Of a DNA stretch of 64,000 nucleotides, positions 17,114 to 26,754 are shown one piece after another. The notes under the pieces are model-generated. The model did not search any database and had not been told where the DNA came from. It worked only from the letters and a program-made list of their open reading frames with translations. How positions within the stretch are numbered: position 1 is the first letter of the stretch; every line of letters begins with the position of its first letter. The stretch covers positions 186,001 through 250,000 of the forward strand of contig CAWGPR010000009.1 of NCBI GenBank assembly GCA_963824475.1, given 5' to 3'. Origin of the DNA: Roseiarcus sp963824475. Lineage in GTDB: Bacteria; Pseudomonadota; Alphaproteobacteria; Rhizobiales; Beijerinckiaceae. The position numbers were made by a program, and so were the translations under genes.

Positions 17114-18244
17114 CTAGTCCAGGACGCGGATGCGCGGCGCGGGCTTCGCGCCCGGCGCGCCGGCGGCGAGCGTATCCGCCACGCGTCGTGCGATCTCGAG
17201 CAGGGCGTTCGCTTGCGCGCTCTCCGGCATGGTGGCGACCACCGGGCGCCCGTCATCGGAATTGACGCGGATCGCGATGTCGAGCGGAACTTCGCCGAGG
17301 AAGGGAACGCCGAGCTTTTGCGCCTCCTTGCGCGCCCCTCCGTGCGAAAAGACATCCGTCCGCTCGCCGCAATGGGGACAGACGAAGTAGCTCATGTTCT
17401 CGACCACCCCGAGTAGCGGCACTTTGACCTGGTTGAACATCGCGATGCCTCGTCGGGCGTCGATCAGCGCCAGATCCTGCGGCGTCGACACGATCACCGC
17501 GCCGGCAAGCGGCACGTTCTGGGCCATCGTCAGCTGCGTATCGCCGGTGCCAGGCGGCATGTCGACGACGAGCACGTCGAGGTCGCCCCACGCGACCTCA
17601 CGCAACAGCTGGTTCAAGGCCGAGATCACCATGGGGCTGCGCCAGACCACCGGCGCGCCCTCATCGATCAAAAAGCCGATCGACATCACCTTGACGCCGT
17701 AGCTCTCAAGCGGGATCAGCTTCTGGCCATCCGGCGCCAAACCCGGCTTGGAGTGAATCCCGAACAGCTTGGGCATCGACGGCCCGAACAGGTCAGCATC
17801 GAGAACTCCGACCGCGAGCCCGAGCTTCGTCAGGCCGACTGCGAGATTGCAGGCGACAGTCGACTTGCCCACTCCGCCCTTGCCGGAGGCGACGGCGATG
17901 ATGTGCTTGACGCCCGGCAACGGCTCGCTCGGCCGGCCATGCCGCCGCGGCGCATCGCCTTGATGGGCATGGCCCGGCGACGCGCCGCTGACGGCGCGCG
18001 CCGACTCGGCGGTCAGCGTCACCACCGCGCTCTTAACGCCGGGAACCGCTCTGATCGCGGCCTCGGCTTCAGCCCGCATCGGCTCCATCGCCTTGGCCCG
18101 CGTCGGATCGATCGCAATGGCGGCGAACACCTTGCCGTCGCGAATGGTGACGCCGGAAATCGCCCCGGAATCGCGCAAAGACGCCCGCCTGTCAGGGCCG
18201 GGAACCGCCGCCAGCGCCGCCATGACTTCGTCGTGAGAAACCAT
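17114..18244 (-). CDS. apbC: Mrp/ApbC-type iron-sulfur cluster carrier ATPase
   Basis: 376 residues from the ATG at 18244. An N-terminal MIP18/DUF59 domain (about 1-90) is followed by a P-loop NTPase: deviant Walker A ASGKGGVGKSTVACNLA, VDMPPGTGDTQLT, and the Fe-S-binding C-P-H-C pair in MSYFVCPHCGERTDVF. It carries [4Fe-4S] clusters to target enzymes in the cytoplasm. Neighbouring siroheme synthase (one base upstream) supplies sirohaem for Fe-S enzymes such as sulfite reductase, which fits a shared operon cysG-mrp-DUF971. Confidence 0.92.
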   Translation of the reverse strand: MVSHDEVMAALAAVPGPDRRASLRDSGAISGVTIRDGKVFAAIAIDPTRAKAMEPMRAEAEAAIRAVPGVKSAVVTLTAESARAVSGASPGHAHQGDAPRRHGRPSEPLPGVKHIIAVASGKGGVGKSTVACNLAVGLTKLGLAVGVLDADLFGPSMPKLFGIHSKPGLAPDGQKLIPLESYGVKVMSIGFLIDEGAPVVWRSPMVISALNQLLREVAWGDLDVLVVDMPPGTGDTQLTMAQNVPLAGAVIVSTPQDLALIDARRGIAMFNQVKVPLLGVVENMSYFVCPHCGERTDVFSHGGARKEAQKLGVPFLGEVPLDIAIRVNSDDGRPVVATMPESAQANALLEIARRVADTLAAGAPGAKPAPRIRVLD

Positions 18245-18245
18245 C

Positions 18246-19694
18246 TCAATCCTTCCCGCTCGCCGCAGCCGAGCAGTCATTCTCAGCCGAGGAGCGCGGC
18301 TCGGCCGCCGGGCGCCAATCGAGCGCCTCCCGCAACGTCACGACCGTCCCGACAATGATGATCGAGGGCCCGCTCAGTTCGGCCTCACGCGCTCTCGCGG
18401 CGAGCGTCGCCAGCACGCCAACGACGACCCGTTGATTGGGCCGGGTGGCGTTGTCAACGATCGCCGCCGGCAAATCCGGATCCGCCCCGCGCGCGATGAA
18501 CTCGCGCGTCAGCGCCTCGACGTTGCGGAGCCCCATATAGATCGCAACCGTCTGGCGCGGTTGCAAGAGCGCCGTCCAGTCAAGATCGATTTTGCCGTCC
18601 TTCCCGTGGCCGGTCACGAACACGCAAGCTTGCGCGTGGTCGCGATGGGTGAGGGGAATGCCCGCATAGGCCGCCGCGCCAATCGCCGCCGTGATCCCGG
18701 GACAGACCTGAAACGGGATCCCTTCTGCGGCGAGGGCTTCGATTTCCTCGCCACCCCGACCGAACATGAACGGATCGCCCCCCTTCAGCCGCAGCACCCG
18801 CTTGCCCTGCTTGGCGAGCTTGACCAAGAGCTCGCTGATCTCGCCTTGCGGCAGTTCGTGGTCCTCGGGCTGCTTGCCGACATAGATGCGCTCGGCCTCC
18901 CGCCGCACCAGGTTCATCAGGTCTGGGTTGGTGAGCCGGTCGTAAAGCACGACGTCAGCCTTTTGCATCAGGCGAAGGGCGCGGAAGGTCAGAAGATCGG
19001 GATCGCCCGGCCCGGCGCCGACAAGATAGACCTCGCCGCGCGGCGCCTCGGCGTTCCCCGCCGCGGCGCGTTCGACGGCGCGGGCGAGTTCGGCTGAGGC
19101 GGCGCGATAGTCGCCCGAGAGCGCCCGTTCGGCGATCGGTCCCTCGAGGACGATCTCCCAGAAGCGGCGGCGCATGACCGGGGAGGCGATCGCCTTGGCC
19201 ACCGCGTCGCGAAATCCGCCCATGAGTTCTGCAAGGCGGCCGTAAGCGGCGGGGATGAGGCTTTCCAGGCGGGCCTTCAGCATGCGGCCCAGAATCGGGG
19301 AAGCTCCGCCGGTCGAAATCGCGATGACGAGCGGGCTGCGGTCGACGATCGAGGGCATGATGAAGTCGCAGAGCTGCGGCCGGTCGGCGACGTTGACCCA
19401 GGCGCCGGCGCCTTTCGCCGCCGCCCAGGCTTCGGCCGCGAGGCGCTCGTCCTCGACCGCGACGAAGCAAAGCGCCGTCTCCTGGAAGTCGTTGGGCTCG
19501 GGATCGCGCGCCTCGTGGCGAAAGTTCGGGGCGTCGAGAAGCTCGCGAAAATCGTCGGTGAGCGCGGCCGCGAAGGTCGTCACGCTGGCGCCCGCCTTGA
19601 TGAGATGCTCCGCCCGTCGCGCCGCCGCCGCGCCGCCGCCGACGACGACCGCAGCCCTGCCGTTAAGCTCGAGAAAAATCGGTAAGTGGCGCAT
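18246..19694 (-). CDS. cysG: siroheme synthase (trifunctional CysG)
   Basis: 482 residues. The N-terminal part is precorrin-2 dehydrogenase/sirohydrochlorin ferrochelatase (FLELNGRAAVVVGGGAAAARRAEHL). The C-terminal half, from about residue 220, is uroporphyrinogen-III C-methyltransferase (VYLVGAGPGDPDLLTFRAL, then RLKGGDPFMFGRGGEEIEAL and PGITAAIGAAAYAGIPLTHR). It makes sirohaem from uroporphyrinogen III. It heads the minus-strand run cysG-mrp-DUF971. No sulfite reductase gene lies in the window. Confidence 0.94.
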   Translation of the reverse strand: MRHLPIFLELNGRAAVVVGGGAAAARRAEHLIKAGASVTTFAAALTDDFRELLDAPNFRHEARDPEPNDFQETALCFVAVEDERLAAEAWAAAKGAGAWVNVADRPQLCDFIMPSIVDRSPLVIAISTGGASPILGRMLKARLESLIPAAYGRLAELMGGFRDAVAKAIASPVMRRRFWEIVLEGPIAERALSGDYRAASAELARAVERAAAGNAEAPRGEVYLVGAGPGDPDLLTFRALRLMQKADVVLYDRLTNPDLMNLVRREAERIYVGKQPEDHELPQGEISELLVKLAKQGKRVLRLKGGDPFMFGRGGEEIEALAAEGIPFQVCPGITAAIGAAAYAGIPLTHRDHAQACVFVTGHGKDGKIDLDWTALLQPRQTVAIYMGLRNVEALTREFIARGADPDLPAAIVDNATRPNQRVVVGVLATLAARAREAELSGPSIIIVGTVVTLREALDWRPAAEPRSSAENDCSAAASGKD

Positions 19695-19848
19695 GGCTAT
19701 CGGGTGACCGGGCCGGCCAAGAAGACATTGAATTCACCGGGCGCGCTTCTAAACGCTTCCGACTCGAGATCAAAGGAAAACCGCAATCCCGGGCCCAAAG
19801 CGGGAGTCTCTATCGTCCTAGGGCTGCAGCCAGCCCGTCCGGACCGGA

Positions 19849-20877
19849 TTATTCGACGACCGGCGCGGCGGCGCCCGCAGCCGCGGCGTTCTCCTCCTGC
19901 GCGCCGCGACGCTGGCGCCGCTCGGCTGCTTGCACCGCGAGGCCGACCGCCAGGATCAGCATCGAACCGTTGAACAAAGGCTCGACAAAGAACGGCGCGC
20001 CGAGCTGGTTGAGGCCGGCGACAGTTATCGCCAGCACCGCTACAGCGAGCACCGTTCCCCAAACATTGACCCGGCCGGGGCGAATCGAAGTGGCGCCGAG
20101 CAGCGCCGCGGTGAAAGCCGGCAAAAGATATTCCTGGCCGACCGAGCTCTGGCCGACCTGCAGCTGCGACTGAAGCACGACGCCGGCAAAGGCGGCGAGC
20201 GTTCCGGCGGCGACGAAGGCGAGCGTTATGTATCGTTTGGCCGAAATGCCGTTGAGCTCGGCCGCGCGCGGGCTCGCGCCGAGCACATAGAGATAGCGGC
20301 CAAGTGGCAGGTATTCGAACACCATCCAAAGGGTAAGGCTGACAACGAGCGCGTAGATCGCCGGCGCCGGCACGATCCACAGGCTGCCGGAAATGGCGAG
20401 AAACTCAGGCGGCAGGGAAGCAAGCACTTGCTGGCCGCCGGTGTACCATGCGTTGAGCCCATAAAGTATCGTGCCCGTGCCAAGCGTGGCGATGAACGAA
20501 TCGATCTTCACCCGAGTGATCAGGAGCCCGTTCATGAGCCCGACCGCCGCGCCCATGAGCAGCACCGCGCACACCGCCGCCCACCACGGCAAACCCTGGC
20601 CTTGCAGCCCGATCGCCAGCACCTGCGAGATGCCGACATTGAATCCGGCCGAGAGATCGAATTGATTGGCGACCATCGGAATGAAGACCGAAAGCGCCAC
20701 CAGGAGCTGCACCGACTTGTTGCTGAGGATGGAGCGGATGTTGAAATAGGTGAGAAACGTGTCCGGCTTCAGCAATGAAAACACGATGACCAGAAGCACG
20801 AAGAGGACAAGCAGCCCCCATACGGAGATGGCGCGTGTGACGACGGCGCCGAAGGAGCGGGCGGCGTCGCGGCTCAC
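19849..20877 (-). CDS. sugar-type ABC transporter permease
   Basis: 342 residues, strongly hydrophobic, with about 8-10 membrane segments of the RbsC/BPD_transp_2 family (FDLSAGFNVGISQVLAIGLQ and the cytoplasmic EAA-like loop ALGASPRAAELNGISAKRY, here LGASPRAAELNG). The Ala/Gln/Arg-rich C-terminal tail is probably unstructured. Its start overlaps the ATPase stop by four bases (ATGA), so translation is coupled. It forms the membrane channel of the importer encoded from 23597 down to 19849. Confidence 0.88.
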   Translation of the reverse strand: MSRDAARSFGAVVTRAISVWGLLVLFVLLVIVFSLLKPDTFLTYFNIRSILSNKSVQLLVALSVFIPMVANQFDLSAGFNVGISQVLAIGLQGQGLPWWAAVCAVLLMGAAVGLMNGLLITRVKIDSFIATLGTGTILYGLNAWYTGGQQVLASLPPEFLAISGSLWIVPAPAIYALVVSLTLWMVFEYLPLGRYLYVLGASPRAAELNGISAKRYITLAFVAAGTLAAFAGVVLQSQLQVGQSSVGQEYLLPAFTAALLGATSIRPGRVNVWGTVLAVAVLAITVAGLNQLGAPFFVEPLFNGSMLILAVGLAVQAAERRQRRGAQEENAAAAGAAAPVVE

Positions 20878-22415
20878 GAGGCTGCTCCATGGCGTGCGGT
20901 CCAGCTTCCTCCCGACGCAGCCGACGTCAACGCGGCGACGGTCAAGGCGTGGCCCGGAATCTCCGCCGCAACTTGTCCGCGGCTGAAGACCAGCGCGCGA
21001 TGGCAGATGCGCTCGACCTCCTCGAAATCGGACGAGATCAGCAAAACCGCCAGTCCCTTGCGCAGCGACGATTGCAGCAGGTGGTAGATGTCGGCCTTTG
21101 CGCCGACGTCGACGCCGATTGTCGGCTCCTCGAGAATGAGCAGCTTCACGCGGGCCTCCATCCAGCGCGCGAGGACCACTTTCTGCTGATTGCCGCCGGA
21201 TAAGGTCGCAACGGGCTCGTCCACGCCTGGCGTCTTGATGGAGAAGCGCCTGACCGCAGCTTGCGCTTCGCTGAGCTCCGTCGCTCGGGGGATCAATTCG
21301 AGCACTGCCCTGCCGCTCGCCGCCGGATTCAAATAGATGTTCTCGCGCACGTCCAGGTTCGCGGCGAGGCCTTCCTCGGCCCGCCTGCTTGACACGAAGC
21401 CCACGCCGTTGGCCATCGCCTCCGCGGGACTTGAGGGCGCGATCGGCTGGCCGTCGAGCATGAGGCGCCCGGAGGCCATCGGCGTATGACCGAAGATCGC
21501 GCGGCCGACCGTGTGATGCCCAGCGCCGCGCAAGCCCACGAGTCCGAGGGTTTCTCCGGCTGCGACGGAGAATGAGACCGGACCCACGTGTTCGGCGATG
21601 AGGCCCGCGATTGAAAAGGCGCTGCGTTCGGAAGGAGGCGCCGGCCTCACGAAGGCGTCGCTCATCGAGCGTCCGACGATCATCTGCACCAGTTCGCCGG
21701 CGTTGGTGTCGCTCGCCTTAACCGTCGCCAGCCGCCGCCCGTCGCGAAGAACCGTGACTCGATTGGCGATGCGCAGCACCTCGTCCAGACGATGGGTGAC
21801 GTAGACGACGCCAATATTATTGGCGCGCAGCCGCCGCAGCGTCTCGAGCAGGCGCTCGACGTCGGCCTCGGGAAGCGCCGCCGTCGGCTCATCGAGAACG
21901 ACAATGTCCGATTTGATCGCCAGCGCCCGGCCGATCGCAACCAGCGACCGCTCAGCCGCCGGAAGAGAAGCGATCGGTGCCTCCGGATCGAGGTCGCTCC
22001 CCATGATCGCGAGCGCGTTTGCGGCCGCGCTTTTCACTTTGGGCCACGATATGAGGCCGGACCACGACCGCGGATAGCCGGTCTCGATCGCGACGTTCTC
22101 GGCGATTGTCATCCATTCGACCAGGCCCAGATCCTGGTGGATGAAGGCGATCGGCAGCGCATCCGTTCCCGGTTGGGCTGGCCTTCCATCAAACACGATC
22201 TCGCCGGCGTCCGCTTCGTAGACTCCCGCCAGGACCTTGATCAGCGTCGACTTGCCGGCGCCGTTCTGACCGAGCAGCGCGTGAACCTCGCCGCGGCGCA
22301 CGTCGAAGTCGACATGATCGAGAGCGAGCGTTCCCGTGAACCGCTTGACGAGCCCGGTCATCTTGAGCAGCGGCGCCGATCCGCCATCGGAATGGGTTTC
22401 GTCAACGCGATCCAC
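20874..22415 (-). CDS. sugar-type ABC transporter ATPase, two nucleotide-binding domains
   Basis: 513 residues in the RbsA/MglA arrangement. Domain 1 has a good Walker A (GQNGAGKSTLIK) and Walker B (DIVVLDEPTAALPE) but a degenerate signature (LPAAERSLVAIGRAL). Domain 2 has the reverse, with a degenerate Walker A (GLRGAGHHTVGRAIFG, lacking the GK pair) and an intact signature (LSGGNQQKVVLARW). This asymmetry is normal for the family. It powers import together with the permease and binding protein next to it. Confidence 0.9.
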   Translation of the reverse strand: MDRVDETHSDGGSAPLLKMTGLVKRFTGTLALDHVDFDVRRGEVHALLGQNGAGKSTLIKVLAGVYEADAGEIVFDGRPAQPGTDALPIAFIHQDLGLVEWMTIAENVAIETGYPRSWSGLISWPKVKSAAANALAIMGSDLDPEAPIASLPAAERSLVAIGRALAIKSDIVVLDEPTAALPEADVERLLETLRRLRANNIGVVYVTHRLDEVLRIANRVTVLRDGRRLATVKASDTNAGELVQMIVGRSMSDAFVRPAPPSERSAFSIAGLIAEHVGPVSFSVAAGETLGLVGLRGAGHHTVGRAIFGHTPMASGRLMLDGQPIAPSSPAEAMANGVGFVSSRRAEEGLAANLDVRENIYLNPAASGRAVLELIPRATELSEAQAAVRRFSIKTPGVDEPVATLSGGNQQKVVLARWMEARVKLLILEEPTIGVDVGAKADIYHLLQSSLRKGLAVLLISSDFEEVERICHRALVFSRGQVAAEIPGHALTVAALTSAASGGSWTARHGAAS

Positions 22416-22490
22416 GATCGATCATCCGCCCGTGCGAATGGAATGTGCGACAATCCGCGGCGGAGTCGGTCTCCGCCGGGCTGCCTTGAG

Positions 22491-23597
22491 CTACTTCACG
22501 CCCCAGATTTCGAGATAGTGCTGTTTATAGTTGTTGCTGGGAATGAAGGTGTTCTGGTCGCCGCCCTCAGAATGAATGTTGTCCTTGGTGACCAGGAACG
22601 GCGGCTGCACAAATCCGCTTTGCGGCTCGTTGTGGAACGCGCGGTTGAGTTCGTCGACCGCCTGCCACGCCTGGAGTTCGATCGGCTCGCTGACCGTCAC
22701 CACCTGATATTGATCGCCTTTGCGGATGCGATCGTACGCGGAACGATTGCCGTCGGCCCCGATCAGCTTCACCTCATCCAGCTTGACGCCGCCCGACCGC
22801 AGCACCGGCACGGCGAAATCCCAATCGTTGTCGCCGACCGAAGTCGCATAGAGCGGCAGCCCGAAGCGCTGGACCCAGCTCGTGGTCAGCTGCGGCTGGC
22901 GTTGGGCCGCTTCGGAAGCAGGCGAGTTGACATAGTCGAGCACCTTGCAGCCGGGACATTTCTCGATCTCGTCTTTAGTGGCCATGGATTTGACTTTGGC
23001 GATTGCGTATTCGTTGTGGGTGAGGACGACGACGTGGGCCTTGCCGTCGGAATCGGCGATCGCCCAGTCGGCCTCAGCCTTGCCGATCTCGCGCGGGTCT
23101 TCCTGGATGTTGACGAACAGATGGAGATCGGGCTGAGGCCCAGGCAGGCCCGCGGCGTGGAGGCCGACAAATTTGATTCCCTGCGCCACGCCGGCTTTGA
23201 TCGGATCTTGCAAACTGGCGGCGTCAGCAAACATCGCTATGCCATCCGGCTTCAAGGCGATCGCCTGATTCATGCCAGCGAGCCACGAGGTGGGACTGCC
23301 TTTGCCGTCGATGACGGTGACGTTCCATCCAAGCTTCTCGCCCGCCTGCTTGATGTAGACGCCGTAGAGATGGGAAATGTCGTTCTGCTCGTCTCCGGAC
23401 AGGAAGACGATCTTCTTGCCGGGCTCCGGCTTTGGAGCCTTGGTCGGCCCCTCCCAGGTGGTCTGCGGGCCGGCGTATTTGGCGACCGCGGCCTTGGCGT
23501 CGGACACGGCGTCCGCGATAGCGGGCGAAGCGGCGAATAGCGCGGCAAGCGCGACGGCGCCGCCGAACAAGACCGAGGGACTGACTTCAACCTTCAT
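22491..23597 (-). CDS. periplasmic sugar-type substrate-binding protein
   Basis: 368 residues with a signal peptide (VLFGGAVALAALFAASPAIADA, cleavage near residue 28) and a type I periplasmic-binding fold (KIVFLSGDEQNDISHLYG, then LKPDGIAMFADAASLQDPIKAG, and GADGNRSAYDRIRKGDQYQVVTVSEP). It captures a solute for the ATPase and permease that follow in the same operon. The operon has no sugar-metabolism gene, so the ligand cannot be assigned. An inducer-type amine, polyol or sugar is possible. Confidence 0.87.
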   Translation of the reverse strand: MKVEVSPSVLFGGAVALAALFAASPAIADAVSDAKAAVAKYAGPQTTWEGPTKAPKPEPGKKIVFLSGDEQNDISHLYGVYIKQAGEKLGWNVTVIDGKGSPTSWLAGMNQAIALKPDGIAMFADAASLQDPIKAGVAQGIKFVGLHAAGLPGPQPDLHLFVNIQEDPREIGKAEADWAIADSDGKAHVVVLTHNEYAIAKVKSMATKDEIEKCPGCKVLDYVNSPASEAAQRQPQLTTSWVQRFGLPLYATSVGDNDWDFAVPVLRSGGVKLDEVKLIGADGNRSAYDRIRKGDQYQVVTVSEPIELQAWQAVDELNRAFHNEPQSGFVQPPFLVTKDNIHSEGGDQNTFIPSNNYKQHYLEIWGVK

Positions 23598-23998
23598 GGC
23601 GCTCTCTCCTCCCTTTTTTCATGTTCGCGCCGTTCGCGTCGAACAAGATTCATATCTTAGATTGCGGCCTTGCCGTTGGGCTGCTCAATGCGGCAAAGCA
23701 GCAGCCGAGCGGTTTCCTCAGCGATCGCGCTCGTCAGGGCCGGCCGATGCATTGCGCCTTCGGAGATGTTGTCAAATCAGATAACGGCCTGATCGCGGCC
23801 TGGGGCCAAGTCCGAGATCGGCGGGACCGAGCATGACTCCGAGCGTGCAAAGGTCGACCTGGTCTCAGACTTAGATCGTTCTAGTAAAACTATCCCGCGT
23901 ATGAAAAGTGACGTCAATCGGCAATTTGTGAAAGCGTCTAAGGCTTCCAAAGCGCGCGCCGTTCCAATCGGGAAACCGAACGGCGTCGCGCGTCGATC
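23598..23998. other. intergenic region upstream of the ABC importer
   Basis: About 400 bases with no convincing gene. An open frame on the minus strand (23871-24173) and short plus-strand frames have no protein-like character. It must contain the importer's promoter, but I cannot point to -35/-10 boxes with confidence. Confidence 0.4.
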
Positions 23999-24163
23999 TC
24001 AATGCATGGATCGGTTCCTGATTCTCGCTACTGGAATCCTGATTGCATATTTTTCGCGCACGGCCCCGACCAAAGCGACGCCGAACATCCCAAGGGACAG
24101 CGCGAGCACAAGCTCGCCGATGACGAAGGTCGGGCTGTGATTCAACAAAAGATTCAACATCAT
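23999..24163 (-). CDS. small membrane protein, 54 residues
   Basis: A short frame, MMLNLLLNHSPTFVIGELVL then ALSLGMFGVALVGAVREKYA, ending RIRNRSMH. It has one clear transmembrane helix (about 13-35) followed by a basic tail. GGAG stands seven bases before the start codon, a good ribosome site. Small single-helix proteins of this kind are often missed. There is no family assignment. It is divergent from the formylglycine-enzyme gene. Confidence 0.4.
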   Translation of the reverse strand: MMLNLLLNHSPTFVIGELVLALSLGMFGVALVGAVREKYAIRIPVARIRNRSMH

Positions 24164-24481
24164 GCGGCTCCAACTAAGATCGCCAGGATAAAACGCCTGA
24201 ATAAAGACAGGGTTCCAATCGTCAGAAAAAACAATCGCTTTTTGCTACCTTTTGCTAAGCTGCAGGTCCGTTGCGCGATACTTGGCTCTACGGACGGACC
24301 AATCGCCATCATCACGAGCGGGCCTGCAAGTAGGCGTTGGCAGCAACTCGACCGACATTGATGGGCGGCCGAGCCGCGCTGTTTGTCATTTATTACAGCG
24401 ACGGCTCGTTTCAAGGATTGCAATTTTGAGAATGGGCGCCATCCATGCCATCGTTTTCATCCGGCCGATCAGCAGGGCGAC

Positions 24482-25465
24482 ATGAATTCACCGAGCCAGG
24501 TTTCCAAACGCCTCGAGACGCCACAGGAGGATCCCCTCGCCGACATGATCTTTGTGTCGGGCGGCGAATTCCGCATGGGTTCGGACCGCCACTATCCCGA
24601 GGAAGCGCCGGTCCACCGCGTCAGCGTCGGCGCGTTCTGGATCGACCGCGCGCCGGTGACGAACCGCCAGTTCCGCAAGTTCGTCAACGCGACGAACCAT
24701 GTCACCTTCGCTGAGATCGCGCCCAGGGCGGAGGACTATCCGGGCGCGCTGCCGCACATGCTGAAGGCGGGATCGCTGGTCTTTTCGCCCCCTAAGGGGC
24801 CGGTCGATCTCAACGATTGGTCGCAATGGTGGCGGTTCAAATTCGGCGCGGACTGGCGCAGGCCCTACGGCCCGCGCAGTTCGATCAGCGGGCTCGACGA
24901 CCATCCCGTGGTGCATGTCGCCTATCGCGACGCCGAGGCTTACGCGCGCTGGGCGGGTAAGGAATTGCCGACCGAGGCCGAGTGGGAGTTTGCGGCCCGC
25001 GGCGGCCTCGACGGCGCGGAATACGCCTGGGGCGATGAATTGACGCCGGCCGGAAAACAAATGGCCAACACCTGGCAGGGCGCGTTTCCCTATCAAAACC
25101 TCGCGCAGGACGGCTTCGAGCGCACCTCGCCCGTCATGTCCTACTCGCCGAACGGCTACGGGATTCACGACATGATCGGCAATGTGTGGGAATGGACCAC
25201 GGACTTCTGGTCGACCCGACACCTGACGGACGCGCCCAAGGCGTGCTGCGTGCCGCAAAATCCGCGCGGCGGCCCGGAGGGGGAGAGCTACGATCCCTGC
25301 CAGCCCGAGATTCGCATTCCCCGCAAGGTGCTGAAAGGCGGCTCGCACTTGTGCGCGCCAAACTATTGCCGCCGTTATCGCCCGGCCGCGCGGCACGCCG
25401 AGCCGATCGACACCTCCACGAGCCACGTCGGGTTCCGCTGTGTGGTACGCGTTGGGCGGGGCTGA
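24482..25465 (+). CDS. formylglycine-generating enzyme (sulfatase modifying factor)
   Basis: 327 residues from the ATG at 24482. The frame is open further upstream, but the family begins with MIFVSGGEFRMGSD, 22 residues in. It uses O2 and copper to oxidise the sulfatase active-site cysteine to formylglycine. The two catalytic cysteines are present, Cys291 and Cys296 in GGSHLCAPNYCRRYRPAARH, followed by the closing SHVGFRCVV. Other family motifs are LPTEAEWEFAARGG and MIGNVWEWTTDFW. No secretion signal is seen, so it is cytoplasmic, matching the cytoplasmic sulfatase at 28171-29715. That sulfatase carries the Cys-type motif this enzyme acts on. Confidence 0.93.
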   Translation: MNSPSQVSKRLETPQEDPLADMIFVSGGEFRMGSDRHYPEEAPVHRVSVGAFWIDRAPVTNRQFRKFVNATNHVTFAEIAPRAEDYPGALPHMLKAGSLVFSPPKGPVDLNDWSQWWRFKFGADWRRPYGPRSSISGLDDHPVVHVAYRDAEAYARWAGKELPTEAEWEFAARGGLDGAEYAWGDELTPAGKQMANTWQGAFPYQNLAQDGFERTSPVMSYSPNGYGIHDMIGNVWEWTTDFWSTRHLTDAPKACCVPQNPRGGPEGESYDPCQPEIRIPRKVLKGGSHLCAPNYCRRYRPAARHAEPIDTSTSHVGFRCVVRVGRG

Positions 25466-25503
25466 CCCGCGCGGCCGGCGGGCGACCTCGCCGTCGTGAG
25501 GCC

Positions 25504-26754
25504 TCAGGGCGGCCGTTTCGCGTCGAATACGATGAGATCGTGCTCCCAGAGCCGCTTGAAAAATTGGCGGCCCTCCTCATCGCTCATCGCAGCGCTTTGC
25601 AGAATTTCGCCGGCGGAGCGCTCGCCGTCGATCGCCGCGAGGAGTCGCTCCTGCGCGGCGTCGATGAAGAGCGCGAGGTCTGGATAGGTGTGGCTCGGAT
25701 TGATGAGCACTGAGGAGACGCCGCGAGGCGCTCGATCCTTGACGGTTAGCGTCCAGGGAATTCGAACCGGAACGAAGTCGCGCCAGGCTTCGCCCTCGAA
25801 TGCGATCGGCTGGGCCTTGCGTTCGCGATCGTCGCGATAGGCGACGAAACTGTGCCTGTCCATGGTTCCGCGCAAGAGCTCCATCGCCGCGTATTGCGCT
25901 CGCGGGGGAAGCGCAGCGAGGCGCGCCGCGTGCGGCGTGCGCCCGGTCGCTCCGCACTGCGGAAGATAGGGCGCCTGCTCGTGCCAGCGCCCGAACTTGA
26001 GGCCGCACCGCTCGAGCCAGTCATGGAGCTGCGGCGCGGAATAAGCGCGATCCTGAGGGTTCAACAACGCGTCGGCGAGCGCGTCGGGTTGTGCGAAATC
26101 CTTCGCCCGTCTCAGTACGCCGGCGATCGGATGGTCGGAGGACAGCGCCTGAATCGTCTCGCCCAGGTCCCGCAATTCCTCATCCCGGACCCCGATCCCC
26201 AAGAGCCGGCAATAATCCTGCATCATATAGACGCCGGCGCGCCCATAAGGCGCGTAGACCATGACGTGCATCGCGCCGTCGAGGGCGAGGACATTGCGGA
26301 GCGATCGAAGGCCGGCGTCCGGGTCGCTCAGGTGGTGAAGCACGCCTGTGCAAACGATCTGGTGGAACGTTTCCCCCAGCTCCCCGATCCGCTCGATCGC
26401 AAGCCGATGGAGGCGCAAATTTCTCAGGCCGTGCTTTTGTTGAAGATCGCGGGTGTGGCGCAAACTCGTTTCGCTGATGTCGATCGCGGTCACGCGCGCG
26501 TGCGGCTCCATCAGCGCGTGCCGCGCGGCCTGCGACGTCCCGCACCCCGCGACAAGGATCGTTCGATCTGGGTGCGGCTTCTCCAATGGCCACAGCAGTA
26601 GCGATTGCGCGCGGCGCCGGCGCGGGTCCCGGTAACGATCGAGGCGCTTCTCGAGACTGTCGACCGGCGCTGGATATGGATGCGCCTCGTAGAACGCACG
26701 AACCGCCTCGAGCGGACCGACGGATGCCGGGCGTGCTTCGCCCTTCGCGGACAT
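25504..26754 (-). CDS. class I SAM-dependent methyltransferase
   Basis: 416 residues from the ATG at 26754, with GAGGAG about 10 bases upstream; the frame is open to 26820. The SAM-binding motif I is ILVAGCGTSQAARHAL, with ARVTAIDISETSL as motif II and FHQIVCTGVLHHLSDPDAGL after it. A C-terminal 90-residue region (SHTYPDLALFIDAAQERLLAAIDG) looks like a winged-helix/PqqD-like module. The substrate is unknown. It lies between the formylglycine-generating enzyme (convergent, 38 bases apart) and the sulfatase genes and may or may not belong to that group. Confidence 0.8.
   Translation of the reverse strand: MSAKGEARPASVGPLEAVRAFYEAHPYPAPVDSLEKRLDRYRDPRRRRAQSLLLWPLEKPHPDRTILVAGCGTSQAARHALMEPHARVTAIDISETSLRHTRDLQQKHGLRNLRLHRLAIERIGELGETFHQIVCTGVLHHLSDPDAGLRSLRNVLALDGAMHVMVYAPYGRAGVYMMQDYCRLLGIGVRDEELRDLGETIQALSSDHPIAGVLRRAKDFAQPDALADALLNPQDRAYSAPQLHDWLERCGLKFGRWHEQAPYLPQCGATGRTPHAARLAALPPRAQYAAMELLRGTMDRHSFVAYRDDRERKAQPIAFEGEAWRDFVPVRIPWTLTVKDRAPRGVSSVLINPSHTYPDLALFIDAAQERLLAAIDGERSAGEILQSAAMSDEEGRQFFKRLWEHDLIVFDAKRPP

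Noticed and set aside
23871..24173. 100-residue minus-strand frame
   Set aside because: Low-complexity, Arg-rich translation with no ribosome site; the 54-residue frame inside it in another phase is better supported.
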